Part shown: positions 8,412 through 15,248 of the stretch, piece by piece
Position numbering within the stretch: position 1 is the stretch's first letter
Layout: every line of letters starts with the position of its first letter
NCBI GenBank assembly: GCA_035528895.1
Contig: DATKXS010000193.1
Coordinates: 1-18,280 of the forward strand
Origin: UBA8522 sp035528895
GTDB taxonomy: Bacteria > Acidobacteriota > Aminicenantia > Aminicenantales > UBA8522
Direction: 5' to 3'
DNA length: 18,280 nt
Notes under the pieces: model-generated
Seen by the model: the letters and a program-made list of their open reading frames with translations, nothing else
Told to the model about the DNA's origin: nothing
Databases searched by the model: none
Translations under genes and position numbers: made by a program

Positions 8412-9440
8412 CTATCTCTGGATACGGCCTGATTTTTCACCCTGCATCAGGGCAAGGACATCTCTCTCCGTGAAGAGGCTGAAATCACCCGGGAGCGAAT
8501 GCTTCAGACAGGAGGCAGCGACGGCGAAGGCCAGCGCCTTTTCCTCGTCCCCAAACAAATGCAGCCCGTGGATCAGGCCGGCCGCAAAAGCATCGCCGCT
8601 GCCGATCCGGTCGACGATATCGGTGATGGCGTAGCCCGGGCTCTGATAGAGCTTCTCCCTGTTCCTGAGGACGGCCGACCAGACATTGTGATCGGCGCTC
8701 CGGCTTTCCCGTAGGGTTATGGCCACGAGCCGGAGGTTGGGAAACCGGTCCAGGACAGCGGCGGTCAGCTTCGCATAGGCCGCGGACGGCAGCGACCCGG
8801 ATCCGACGTCGGCTTCGACCGCCATTCCCAGCGACCTCTGGCAGTCTTCCTCGTTGCCGATGGCCACATCGACGAAGGGGACGATCTCAGCCATTACCTC
8901 GGGGGCCGTCTTGCCATAATTCCAGAGCTTGGCTCGGAAGTTGAGGTCCAGCGACACCGTGATCCCTTTTTCTCCGGCCTTCCGGACGGCCTGGACGGTC
9001 ATCTCGGCCGCCGTCGCACTGAGAGCCGGAGTGATGCCCGTTGTATGGAACCAGTCGACGTCCGCCAGGGCGGCGTCCCAATCGATATCGCCGACGGCGG
9101 CCTCGGCCATGCCCGAGTGCTGCCGATCGTAAATGACCTTTCCGGCCCTCTGGTTGGAGCCGCTCTCGGCATAATAAATCCCCAGTCTTTTCCCCTGCCT
9201 GAGGATGTGGTCCGTCTCTATGCCCCATTTGCGGAGTTCGGCCACGGCGGCAGCGCCGATCTCGTTGGCCGGACAGACCGAGATGTAGCGGACGCGGTGC
9301 CCGAAAGCGGCCAGGGAGACGGCCACGTTGGCCTCTCCTCCCCCGAAACGGGCCGAGAGCGCCGGGGACTGGAAGAGTTTTTCGTAGCCCGGCGGAGAAA
9401 GACGGAGCATGATCTCTCCAAATGTGGCGATCGTCTTCAT
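8412..9440 (-). CDS. kdgK: 2-keto-3-deoxygluconate kinase (PfkB family)
   Basis: Sugar kinase of the ribokinase/PfkB family, 342 residues, predicted to phosphorylate 2-keto-3-deoxygluconate to KDPG in the cytoplasm. The N-terminal substrate motif is FGGGEANVAVSLAAFG (about 32-47). The second PfkB signature, DRIGSGDAFAAGLIHG, contains the catalytic base D283. The assignment to KDG rather than another sugar rests on the directly following eda gene, and 2-dehydro-3-deoxygalactonate is also possible. ATG 9440 is preferred to the upstream in-frame TTG 9458 because the product then begins MKTIATFGEIMLRLSP, as in the family. GGTGA just upstream is a weak Shine-Dalgarno sequence. It is the first gene of the four-gene operon. 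Confidence 0.9.
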   Translation of the reverse strand: MKTIATFGEIMLRLSPPGYEKLFQSPALSARFGGGEANVAVSLAAFGHRVRYISVCPANEIGAAAVAELRKWGIETDHILRQGKRLGIYYAESGSNQRAGKVIYDRQHSGMAEAAVGDIDWDAALADVDWFHTTGITPALSATAAEMTVQAVRKAGEKGITVSLDLNFRAKLWNYGKTAPEVMAEIVPFVDVAIGNEEDCQRSLGMAVEADVGSGSLPSAAYAKLTAAVLDRFPNLRLVAITLRESRSADHNVWSAVLRNREKLYQSPGYAITDIVDRIGSGDAFAAGLIHGLHLFGDEEKALAFAVAASCLKHSLPGDFSLFTERDVLALMQGEKSGRIQR

Positions 9441-9504
9441 GGTGTCACCGGATTTCAAACATCGAGAGCTTTATTTATCATAGATCAAAGCCAATAGCAA
9501 AAGC

Positions 9505-9533
9505 TTGACCGCCGGGCCGTTCTGGTCTACATT
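9505..9533 (+). promoter_or_regulatory. Promoter of the barrel/methyltransferase/OYE operon
   Basis: TTGACC (9505-9510) and TACATT (9528-9533) are 17 bases apart on the plus strand. Transcription would begin at about 9540-9541, on the ATG of the first gene, so the message would be leaderless. It overlaps the candidate kdgK promoter on the other strand. Confidence 0.45.
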
Positions 9534-9559
9534 CTAGGGGATGGCTTATTCTAAACCAA
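9531..9559 (-). promoter_or_regulatory. Promoter of the kdgK-eda-MFS-nitroreductase operon
   Basis: On the minus strand, TTGGTT (9559-9554) and TAGAAT (9536-9531) are 17 bases apart. The same -10 hexamer occurs at three other promoter candidates in this window. The leader to the kdgK ATG would be about 84 bases. Its -35 lies inside the first codons of the divergent gene, so the two transcription units cannot easily be read at the same time. Confidence 0.42.
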
Positions 9560-11046
9560 TGGACAGAAAACGCATCCTCCCGGCAGCGGCTCTGCTTTTG
9601 ATGATCATCCCCCCGCTGTATTCCGATGTCAGCCCGGCCGAGAACCCGAACATCAAGCAGGTCAGGGTCATCGCCGAAAGAGCGAGCATTTATATCGAGC
9701 CGAGCCGCGGCAGCACCCGGATCGACATCGTCGGGAAAGGCGCCCTGCTCAACCTTCTCCAGACGAAAAAGGTCAGAGACATCTGGTACCATGTGAGTTT
9801 TTCCTCCTCGCGCTATGGAGCGCGGATCTCCGGCTTCGTCCTGGATTCCGCCGTCGAACCCGTCGGCGAGACTTCTCCTCCTGCCTTAGAGAAAAAAAAG
9901 CTCCCGGAAAAGGTCGAGTCCCAGCCGCCAGCCCTGCCTTCGGCGGCTCCCCTCCCCCCGAAGGCCGAAGAAAAGAAGGAGCTGAAGCCGGAGCCCCAGC
10001 CGCCCCCCAAGGTGGAGGAGGTTCTGATTGCAACGGCTCTGCCGGAGAACAGGCGCCTCGTTCTTCCTCGCCAAGAGCCTTCCCTCCAGGAGCTGGCCTG
10101 GCGGACTTTAGAAGTGATCCCTCCCGAGACGAGCGAAGTCCTCGTCTTCACCCAACTCCTTAAGAGCAGGACCTACTCATTCCCCCTTAAGGCAGCGCCT
10201 CTCGAGGAGTTTTCCTGGAGGGTTGAAGAGATGGCTCCTGTCGAGGATAAGAAAACGGCCGTCGAGGCCAAGGAGTTCCCTCTTCTGACCGCTCTCCCAA
10301 AGCAGAGGAATATCGTCCTCCCAAAGAAGGAGAGATCTCTTCAGGACGCCGTCTGGCAGATCCTTCCGCCCGCTGTCGCCGAAATCCCCAAGGAACCTGA
10401 AAAAGCCGAAGCCGCTCCGCAGCCGGAAAAGAAAAAAGAGGCGGAAACCCGGGAAGTCCCTCCTCCGACACCGGCCCCGAAAAAAAAGGAAGCCGAGACG
10501 GCCAAGCCGGAGGTGGAACCCGTCAAGCCTCAGACTATCAAGCCGGTCCGGATCCCGGCTCCAAGAAAGGGTCCGGGGCGTCTCACTTTCGGGCTCGGCT
10601 ATGGCTCGTCCTTCGGGGGGGCCGGAGCCTCCCTTCAGTTCAACACCGGGATGGGAATTGCTTTGCACGCGGGCGCGGGAATTTTTCCGACAACGCTGGT
10701 CTACTCGGAAACGGACTGGGTCAAGAATAAGCCGTTATGGAGCGTCGGCATAAAATACTATCTTCCTGTCAAATCCCCTCTCTTCTACCCTTATGTGGAT
10801 ATCCAGTACGGCGGCCTGCGAGTGGAAGCCGCTCAAGTGGTCATCGGCATCTGGGATTACGATTATGTTTACAGCCGGGAGCAGAAATCCCTCTGGGGAC
10901 CCTCGTTCCTCACCGGCGTCGAGATCCGCAAAGGACGGTTCGGGATCTGCGGCGGTCTGGGAATTTCCTACGTGACGACCTCCTGGGATTTTCTCCAAAA
11001 CAGAGCCTCTCTGTCGTTTGACACCAGCCTGGTGATCCACTTTTGA
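9541..11046 (+). CDS. SH3-domain outer-membrane barrel protein with three internal repeats
   Basis: This 501-residue envelope protein has no family name I can give. A signal peptide (about 7-28, RKRILPAAALLLMIIPPLYS) leads into a bacterial SH3-like domain (about 38-112, with VRVIAERASIYIEPS). A Pro/Lys/Glu-rich linker follows. Three 37-residue repeats lie at 160-196, 199-235 and 245-281. A second charged, Pro-rich linker comes next, then about 160 residues of alternating amphipathic strands rich in Gly and aromatics (about 345-501). These end VIHF, and a terminal Phe is typical of outer-membrane barrels. ATG 9541 has no spaced Shine-Dalgarno sequence and may be leaderless; ATG 9559 is the alternative. 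The gene overlaps the methyltransferase gene by one base (TGATG). The SH3 part may contact peptidoglycan, which is inference. Confidence 0.8.
   Translation: MAYSKPMDRKRILPAAALLLMIIPPLYSDVSPAENPNIKQVRVIAERASIYIEPSRGSTRIDIVGKGALLNLLQTKKVRDIWYHVSFSSSRYGARISGFVLDSAVEPVGETSPPALEKKKLPEKVESQPPALPSAAPLPPKAEEKKELKPEPQPPPKVEEVLIATALPENRRLVLPRQEPSLQELAWRTLEVIPPETSEVLVFTQLLKSRTYSFPLKAAPLEEFSWRVEEMAPVEDKKTAVEAKEFPLLTALPKQRNIVLPKKERSLQDAVWQILPPAVAEIPKEPEKAEAAPQPEKKKEAETREVPPPTPAPKKKEAETAKPEVEPVKPQTIKPVRIPAPRKGPGRLTFGLGYGSSFGGAGASLQFNTGMGIALHAGAGIFPTTLVYSETDWVKNKPLWSVGIKYYLPVKSPLFYPYVDIQYGGLRVEAAQVVIGIWDYDYVYSREQKSLWGPSFLTGVEIRKGRFGICGGLGISYVTTSWDFLQNRASLSFDTSLVIHF
10018..10383 (+). repeat. Three 37-residue protein repeats
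   Basis: In-frame copies at 10018-10128, 10135-10245 and 10273-10383. Aligned cores are TALPENRRLVLP / TQLLKSRTYSFP / TALPKQRNIVLP, followed by SLQELAWR / PLEEFSWR / SLQDAVWQ. Each begins with Glu and a hydrophobic run and has an Arg, a Pro and a Trp at matching positions. The DNA copies have diverged, so the repeats are old and probably kept for function. Confidence 0.8.
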
Positions 11047-11885
11047 TGAAAAGAAAGACCCTCGCTCTCATCCTCATCCAGGTGATGCTCGTCGGAGCGG
11101 CCGCCGGGACGGCGGCCGGCGGACAGGTCTCGGGCGTTTCGCCGAGCAGGAAAGAAACGTCTGTCCGCAACCTGACCAAAGAGACAGTCCGTTATACGAT
11201 CCGGCAGCTTGTCCGCGACAGCCGGCCGACCATCCGATACCTCAAGCCCAACGCTCTCGACCGCTGGCCCTGCGAGAGCCCCGTTGACGTCACTTTCGAA
11301 TGGAAGGGCCAGGTGATCGACTACCGCCTCGAGTGCGGCCTCCCCTACACGTTCCGCTATGACGAGAACGACGACCTCGAGCTCTACAGCGGATCGCACG
11401 GCCTTTTCGGCGTCGCCGACCTGGCTCCGTTCGTGCCCACGCCGATGGTTGTCGTCGACAAGATGCTCGAACTGGGCGGAATCGACAAGGACGATGTCCT
11501 CTTCGACCTCGGCTGCGGTGACGGCCGGATCGTCATCACGGCCGCCAAAAAGCTCGGCACCCGGGGCGTAGGCATCGATATCGACCCTCAGCGCATCGAG
11601 GAATCCCTGCGGGCGGCCAAGGAAGCGGGAGTCGAGCCGTTGGTGGAATTCCGGCTCCAAGACGTCATGAACGCCGATATCAGAGAGGCCACGGCCGTAA
11701 CCATCTATCTTCTTCCGGAGTCCAACGCCCTGCTCCGGCCGCTTCTCGAAGCGCAGCTCAAACCCGGCACCCCTGTCGTCTCCCATAATTACTCCATCCC
11801 CGGCTGGGAAGAGAAGGAAGTCATTTATGTCACGCTCCAAGACGGCACGGGGCAGGAACACACCATCTTCGTCTATAAGAGATGA
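11046..11885 (+). CDS. Class I SAM methyltransferase with N-terminal signal or anchor
   Basis: 279 residues. The C-terminal two thirds is a Rossmann-fold methyltransferase: PTPMVVVDKML, then motif I DLGCGDGRIVITAAK starting at D154, then GVGIDIDP. The PTP lead-in and GDGRIVIAAAK-like motif recall the FAM173 (ATPSCKMT) lysine methyltransferases, a resemblance seen by eye only. The N-terminus (MKRKTLALILIQVMLVGAAAGTAAGG) looks like a Sec signal peptide or membrane anchor. A beta-rich stretch of about 80 residues sits between it and the enzyme, with CESPVDVTFEWKGQVIDYRLEC inside it and two cysteines that could form a disulfide. An exported SAM enzyme is odd because SAM is cytoplasmic. The ATG overlaps the stop of the barrel gene by one base, and the gene's own stop overlaps the next start by 4 bases. 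The substrate is unknown; the barrel protein is an obvious candidate. Confidence 0.82.
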   Translation: MKRKTLALILIQVMLVGAAAGTAAGGQVSGVSPSRKETSVRNLTKETVRYTIRQLVRDSRPTIRYLKPNALDRWPCESPVDVTFEWKGQVIDYRLECGLPYTFRYDENDDLELYSGSHGLFGVADLAPFVPTPMVVVDKMLELGGIDKDDVLFDLGCGDGRIVITAAKKLGTRGVGIDIDPQRIEESLRAAKEAGVEPLVEFRLQDVMNADIREATAVTIYLLPESNALLRPLLEAQLKPGTPVVSHNYSIPGWEEKEVIYVTLQDGTGQEHTIFVYKR

Positions 11886-12991
11886 GGGAGTCCGTCCTCT
11901 TCAGGCCCATCAGGATCTCTTCCGTCACCATCCCGAACCGTTTCGTCCGGTCGGCCACCCACGATTTCATGGCCGGGGAGGACGGGTCGATCACGGAACG
12001 AAACCTTTCGCTCTTCACCGGTCTGGCGGAGGGAGGAGTCGGGCTGATCATCACGGGCCACGCCTTCGTCAACCCGGCCGGAAAAGCCAGCCCGCGGCAG
12101 ATCGGGGTCCACGAGGACGGCCTGGTGGAGGGTTTGAGCCGGATCCCCGGGGTCGTCCATCGTTTCTCCTCACGTGTCTTTCTCCAGATCTCCCATGCCG
12201 GCCGCCAGACCAAAGAGAAGATCTGTGGCTGCACTCCCCTCGCTCCTTCGGCCGTCTATGAGCCGGTCTTCAAGGTCATGCCCCGGGCGATGACGAAGGA
12301 CGACATCAAGAAGATCATCGACGACTTCGTCCAGGCTGGGCGGCGGGCCAAACAGGCAGGGTTCGACGGTGTCCAGATCCACGTCGCCCATGGTTATCTC
12401 TTGAGCAGCTTTATCTCCCCCCATACGAACCGGCGTGAGGACGAGTATGGTGGGTCTCTTCTCAACCGCACCTTGATCGTGCGCCAGATCGTAGAATGCC
12501 TGAAAAACGCGGCCGGGCCGGACTTTCCGGTCATCGCCAAGCTCAACTCCTCGGATTTTCTGCCCGGGGGACTGGAAATCGAGGAGAGTATCGAGATAGC
12601 CCGGCTGCTCGAGTCTTCCGGCCTGGACGGAGTCGAGGTCAGCGGGGGGATGTCGGAAGCCGGCCGAGGATCGATGTGGCAGGGCCTCAGGTCGGAGGAC
12701 GAAGAAGGCTATTTCGTCGAGGCTGCCGGCCGATTCAAGGCCGCGCTTGGCCTCCCCGTATTCGGACTGGGCGGCCTGCGAACCCTGGCCGTAATGGAGC
12801 GGGCGGTCGAACTGGGAAAGGTCGACCTCGTCTCTCTGAGCCGGCCTCTCATCCGCGAGCCCGACCTCATCCGGCGCTTTCGCACGGGGGAAACCGGCCG
12901 GTCGGACTGCATCTCTTGTAACAAGTGCCTGAACCCCCGCGGGATTCTCTGCGGCGATCTGGCTATTTCCAGCCGCAAAAAAGCAACCTGA
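11882..12991 (+). CDS. Old Yellow Enzyme-type NADH:flavin oxidoreductase
   Basis: FMN-dependent TIM-barrel ene-reductase family protein of 369 residues, single-domain, lacking the C-terminal FAD/NAD domain of 2,4-dienoyl-CoA reductase. The family signature HVAHGYLLSSFISP lies at about 167-180 (H167, H170, Y172), followed by NRREDEYGGSLLNR. The barrel ends with VFGLGGL and LVSLSRPLIREPDL. The C-terminus carries four cysteines, C343, C346, C349 and C357 (CISCNKCLNPRGILC). This resembles the Fe-S site of the dienoyl-CoA reductase branch but is more compact; a 4Fe-4S cluster is possible and unproved. The ATG overlaps the methyltransferase stop by 4 bases, so it is the last gene of a tight three-gene operon. 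The substrate cannot be named. Confidence 0.9.
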   Translation: MRESVLFRPIRISSVTIPNRFVRSATHDFMAGEDGSITERNLSLFTGLAEGGVGLIITGHAFVNPAGKASPRQIGVHEDGLVEGLSRIPGVVHRFSSRVFLQISHAGRQTKEKICGCTPLAPSAVYEPVFKVMPRAMTKDDIKKIIDDFVQAGRRAKQAGFDGVQIHVAHGYLLSSFISPHTNRREDEYGGSLLNRTLIVRQIVECLKNAAGPDFPVIAKLNSSDFLPGGLEIEESIEIARLLESSGLDGVEVSGGMSEAGRGSMWQGLRSEDEEGYFVEAAGRFKAALGLPVFGLGGLRTLAVMERAVELGKVDLVSLSRPLIREPDLIRRFRTGETGRSDCISCNKCLNPRGILCGDLAISSRKKAT

Positions 12992-12998
12992 GTCCGCC

Positions 12999-13029
12999 TT
13001 GAAATAAAATTCCATTCTGCATAGAATGG
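12999..13029 (+). promoter_or_regulatory. Promoter with overlapping operator-like palindrome, prolyl oligopeptidase gene
   Basis: TTGAAA (12999-13004) and TAGAAT (13022-13027) are 17 bases apart. A perfect inverted repeat, CCATTCT-gcat-AGAATGG (13012-13029), covers the -10 hexamer and half the spacer. A bound repressor there would block RNA polymerase. It could also form a hairpin at the end of the upstream operon, but no run of T follows, so a terminator is less likely. Confidence 0.6.
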
Positions 13030-13070
13030 CGTTTATAACAATCGCTTTCTCTAGACGGAAAGGAGATATC

Positions 13071-15197
13071 ATGCAAAAAAGACGACTCTTCATCTTATTC
13101 TCGATCATCGCACTTTCCCTGATGCCGTTCGGCTGCAAGGAAAAGCAGCCCGCCATCACCTACACCGTCACCGCAAAGGGAGAGGTGGTGGATGATTACT
13201 TCGGGACCAAAGTCGCCGACCCCTACCGTTGGCTCGAAGATGACAAGGCGGAGGACGTCAAGCAGTGGGTGGAATCCCAGAACGCCGCCACCTTCGGCTA
13301 TCTGGATCAGATCCCCTTCCGCGACAGGATCCGGGCCCGGCTGACCGAGATCTACAATTATCCCCGCTTTTCGGCGCCCTTCCGTGTCGGAGAATACTAC
13401 TTTTTCATGAAAAATGACGGCCTCCAGAATCAAAGCGTCATCTACATTCAAAAGGGGCTGGACGGTGAACCCCGGGTCTTTCTCGACCCCAACTCGCTTT
13501 CCCCGGACGGAACGACCAGGGCCTTTCTGAGCGGGTTTTCCAACGACGATCGCTACTCCTGTTACTCCCGGTCGGAAGGCGGGTCGGACTGGACGGAAAT
13601 GAGGGTCATGGAGATCGAAACCGGCCTGGAACTCGAAGACCGCATCCAGTGGACGAAATTTGGCGGTGCGGCCTGGCAGGGCGACGGGTTCTATTACTCC
13701 GGGTTTGAAAAGCCGGAAGAAGGCAAGGAGCTCAGCGCCGCCAACGAAAACCAGAAAATCTACTACCACCGGCTTAGGACCCCTCAAAGTGAGGATGCGC
13801 TTGTCTATGCAGACCCTGCCAATCCGCGTCGCTACCACAATGTGGACGTCACCGAGGATGAACGCTTCCTATTCCTGACGACCTCGGAGGGAACGCGCGG
13901 CAATGAGCTTTACTTCAAGGACTTGAGGGCGAAGAAGGCCGAGTTCATCCCTCTTGTCCAAGGCTTCGAGTTCGATACTTACGTCATCAACAACCTCGAG
14001 GACAAGCTCGTCGTCATGACCAACATGGGCGCTCCGAACCGAAAGGTCATGCTCGTCGATACAAAGAGCCCGGCCATAGAAAATTGGACAGCCCTGATCC
14101 CGGAAAAATTCGATGTGCTGACCAGCGCCAGCATCGTCGGAGGGAAGGTCTTCGCCTCTTACCTGAAGGATGCCAGTACCCATATCTTCCAGCACGATCT
14201 CACCGGAAACCTGGAGAAAGAAATTGAGCTTCCGGCGCTCGGGACGGCCGGAGGGTTCGGCGGCAAGAAAGAGGACACCCTCGTCTTTTACACGTTTACC
14301 TCTTTCACCTACCCCCCGACCATCTATAAGTACGATATCCCGACCGGCAATTCCGAGGTCTTCCGCCGGACCGAGGTCAAGTTCAATCCCGATGACTATG
14401 AGGCCAGGCAGATTTTTTATCCCAGCAAGGATGAGACCAAGATCCCGATGTTCGTCGTCCACAAGAAAGGTCTGGTACTGGACGGAAAGCGACCGACCTT
14501 TCTTTACGCCTACGGCGGTTTCAATGCCAGCTCCACTCCCTACTTCAACGTCTCCAACGTCGTTCTGCTCGAGAACGACGGCGTTTACGCCATGGCCAAC
14601 CTGAGGGGAGGCGGCGAATACGGGGAAACCTGGCACAAGGCGGGTATGCTGGAGAAGAAGCAGAATGTCTTCGACGACTTCATCGCCGGAGCGGAATACC
14701 TGATCCGGGAAAAATACACCACCCCCGACAGGCTGGCCATCGCCGGCGCGTCCAACGGGGGGTTGCTCGTCGGCGCCTGCATGACCCAGCGGCCGGAACT
14801 CTACAAGGTCGCCTTCCCGGCGGTTGGAGTGATGGACATGCTGCGCTTCCACAAGTTCACGGTCGGCTGGGGCTGGGTCGTGGAGTATGGGTCGAGCGAC
14901 GACCCTGATCAATTCAAGTATCTTTACGCCTACTCGCCGCTCCACACCATCAAGGATGGCGTCTGCTACCCGGCGACTCTGGTGACCACGGCCGATCACG
15001 ATGACCGCGTCGTGCCGGCCCATTCTTTTAAGTTCGCCGCCACGCTGCAGGAAAAGCAGAGCTGCAAAAACCCCGTCCTGATCCGGATCGAGACGAAGTC
15101 TGGACATGGGGCCAGCAACATCACCAAGGCCATAGAACAATTGACGGACATCTGGTCCTTTATGTTTTTCAATATGGGCCTGCAGGTGAATTATTAA
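13071..15197 (+). CDS. Exported prolyl oligopeptidase (S9A), probable lipoprotein
   Basis: Serine peptidase that cuts short peptides after proline. The 708 residues comprise an N-terminal strand, a seven-bladed propeller (about 80-440) and a C-terminal alpha/beta-hydrolase. The opening VADPYRWLEDDKAEDVKQWV is typical of the family. The triad is S561 in GASNGG, an Asp in DHDDRVVPAHSFK and H679 in SGHGA, almost at the porcine numbering. A signal sequence (MQKRRLFILFSIIALSLMPFGC) ends in Cys22 preceded by Gly, suggesting a lipoprotein, though Pro at -3 is not a standard lipobox residue. ATG 13071 has GGAAAGGAG 6 bases upstream; the longer frame from 13026 starts within the promoter and is rejected. 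It has its own promoter and is convergent with the next gene. Confidence 0.94.
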   Translation: MQKRRLFILFSIIALSLMPFGCKEKQPAITYTVTAKGEVVDDYFGTKVADPYRWLEDDKAEDVKQWVESQNAATFGYLDQIPFRDRIRARLTEIYNYPRFSAPFRVGEYYFFMKNDGLQNQSVIYIQKGLDGEPRVFLDPNSLSPDGTTRAFLSGFSNDDRYSCYSRSEGGSDWTEMRVMEIETGLELEDRIQWTKFGGAAWQGDGFYYSGFEKPEEGKELSAANENQKIYYHRLRTPQSEDALVYADPANPRRYHNVDVTEDERFLFLTTSEGTRGNELYFKDLRAKKAEFIPLVQGFEFDTYVINNLEDKLVVMTNMGAPNRKVMLVDTKSPAIENWTALIPEKFDVLTSASIVGGKVFASYLKDASTHIFQHDLTGNLEKEIELPALGTAGGFGGKKEDTLVFYTFTSFTYPPTIYKYDIPTGNSEVFRRTEVKFNPDDYEARQIFYPSKDETKIPMFVVHKKGLVLDGKRPTFLYAYGGFNASSTPYFNVSNVVLLENDGVYAMANLRGGGEYGETWHKAGMLEKKQNVFDDFIAGAEYLIREKYTTPDRLAIAGASNGGLLVGACMTQRPELYKVAFPAVGVMDMLRFHKFTVGWGWVVEYGSSDDPDQFKYLYAYSPLHTIKDGVCYPATLVTTADHDDRVVPAHSFKFAATLQEKQSCKNPVLIRIETKSGHGASNITKAIEQLTDIWSFMFFNMGLQVNY

Positions 15198-15208
15198 GCG
15201 GATTCACC
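15185..15208 (+). terminator. Possible terminator hairpin at the end of the oligopeptidase gene
   Basis: GGTGAAT (15185-15191) and ATTCACC (15202-15208) form a 7-bp stem with a 10-base loop around the stop codon TAA (15195-15197). A short T-rich stretch, GATTTGTT, follows. It overlaps the last codons and the T tract is poor, so the call is weak. A smaller stem, GAAGG-attt-CCTTC (15231-15244), lies between here and the convergent gene. Confidence 0.3.
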
Positions 15209-15248
15209 GATTTGTTCGGGTCATCCGGGAGAAGGATTTCCTTCGGCC

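Noticed and set aside
10968..11861. 297-residue open frame opposite the methyltransferase gene
   Set aside because: Charged, low-similarity translation with no motif; the plus-strand gene has motif I and operon overlaps.
13026..13070. Upstream ATG for the oligopeptidase gene
   Set aside because: It lies in the -10 hexamer and palindrome, and would put a charged stretch ahead of the signal sequence. ATG 13071 has a strong Shine-Dalgarno sequence.
12170..13159. 329-residue open frame opposite the OYE gene
   Set aside because: It crosses the promoter and signal-peptide region of the next gene and has no recognisable domain.
13869..15140. 423-residue open frame on the minus strand opposite the oligopeptidase gene
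   Set aside because: The oligopeptidase frame has a complete catalytic triad and signal sequence. The antisense translation is an Arg/Gly/Val-rich shadow.
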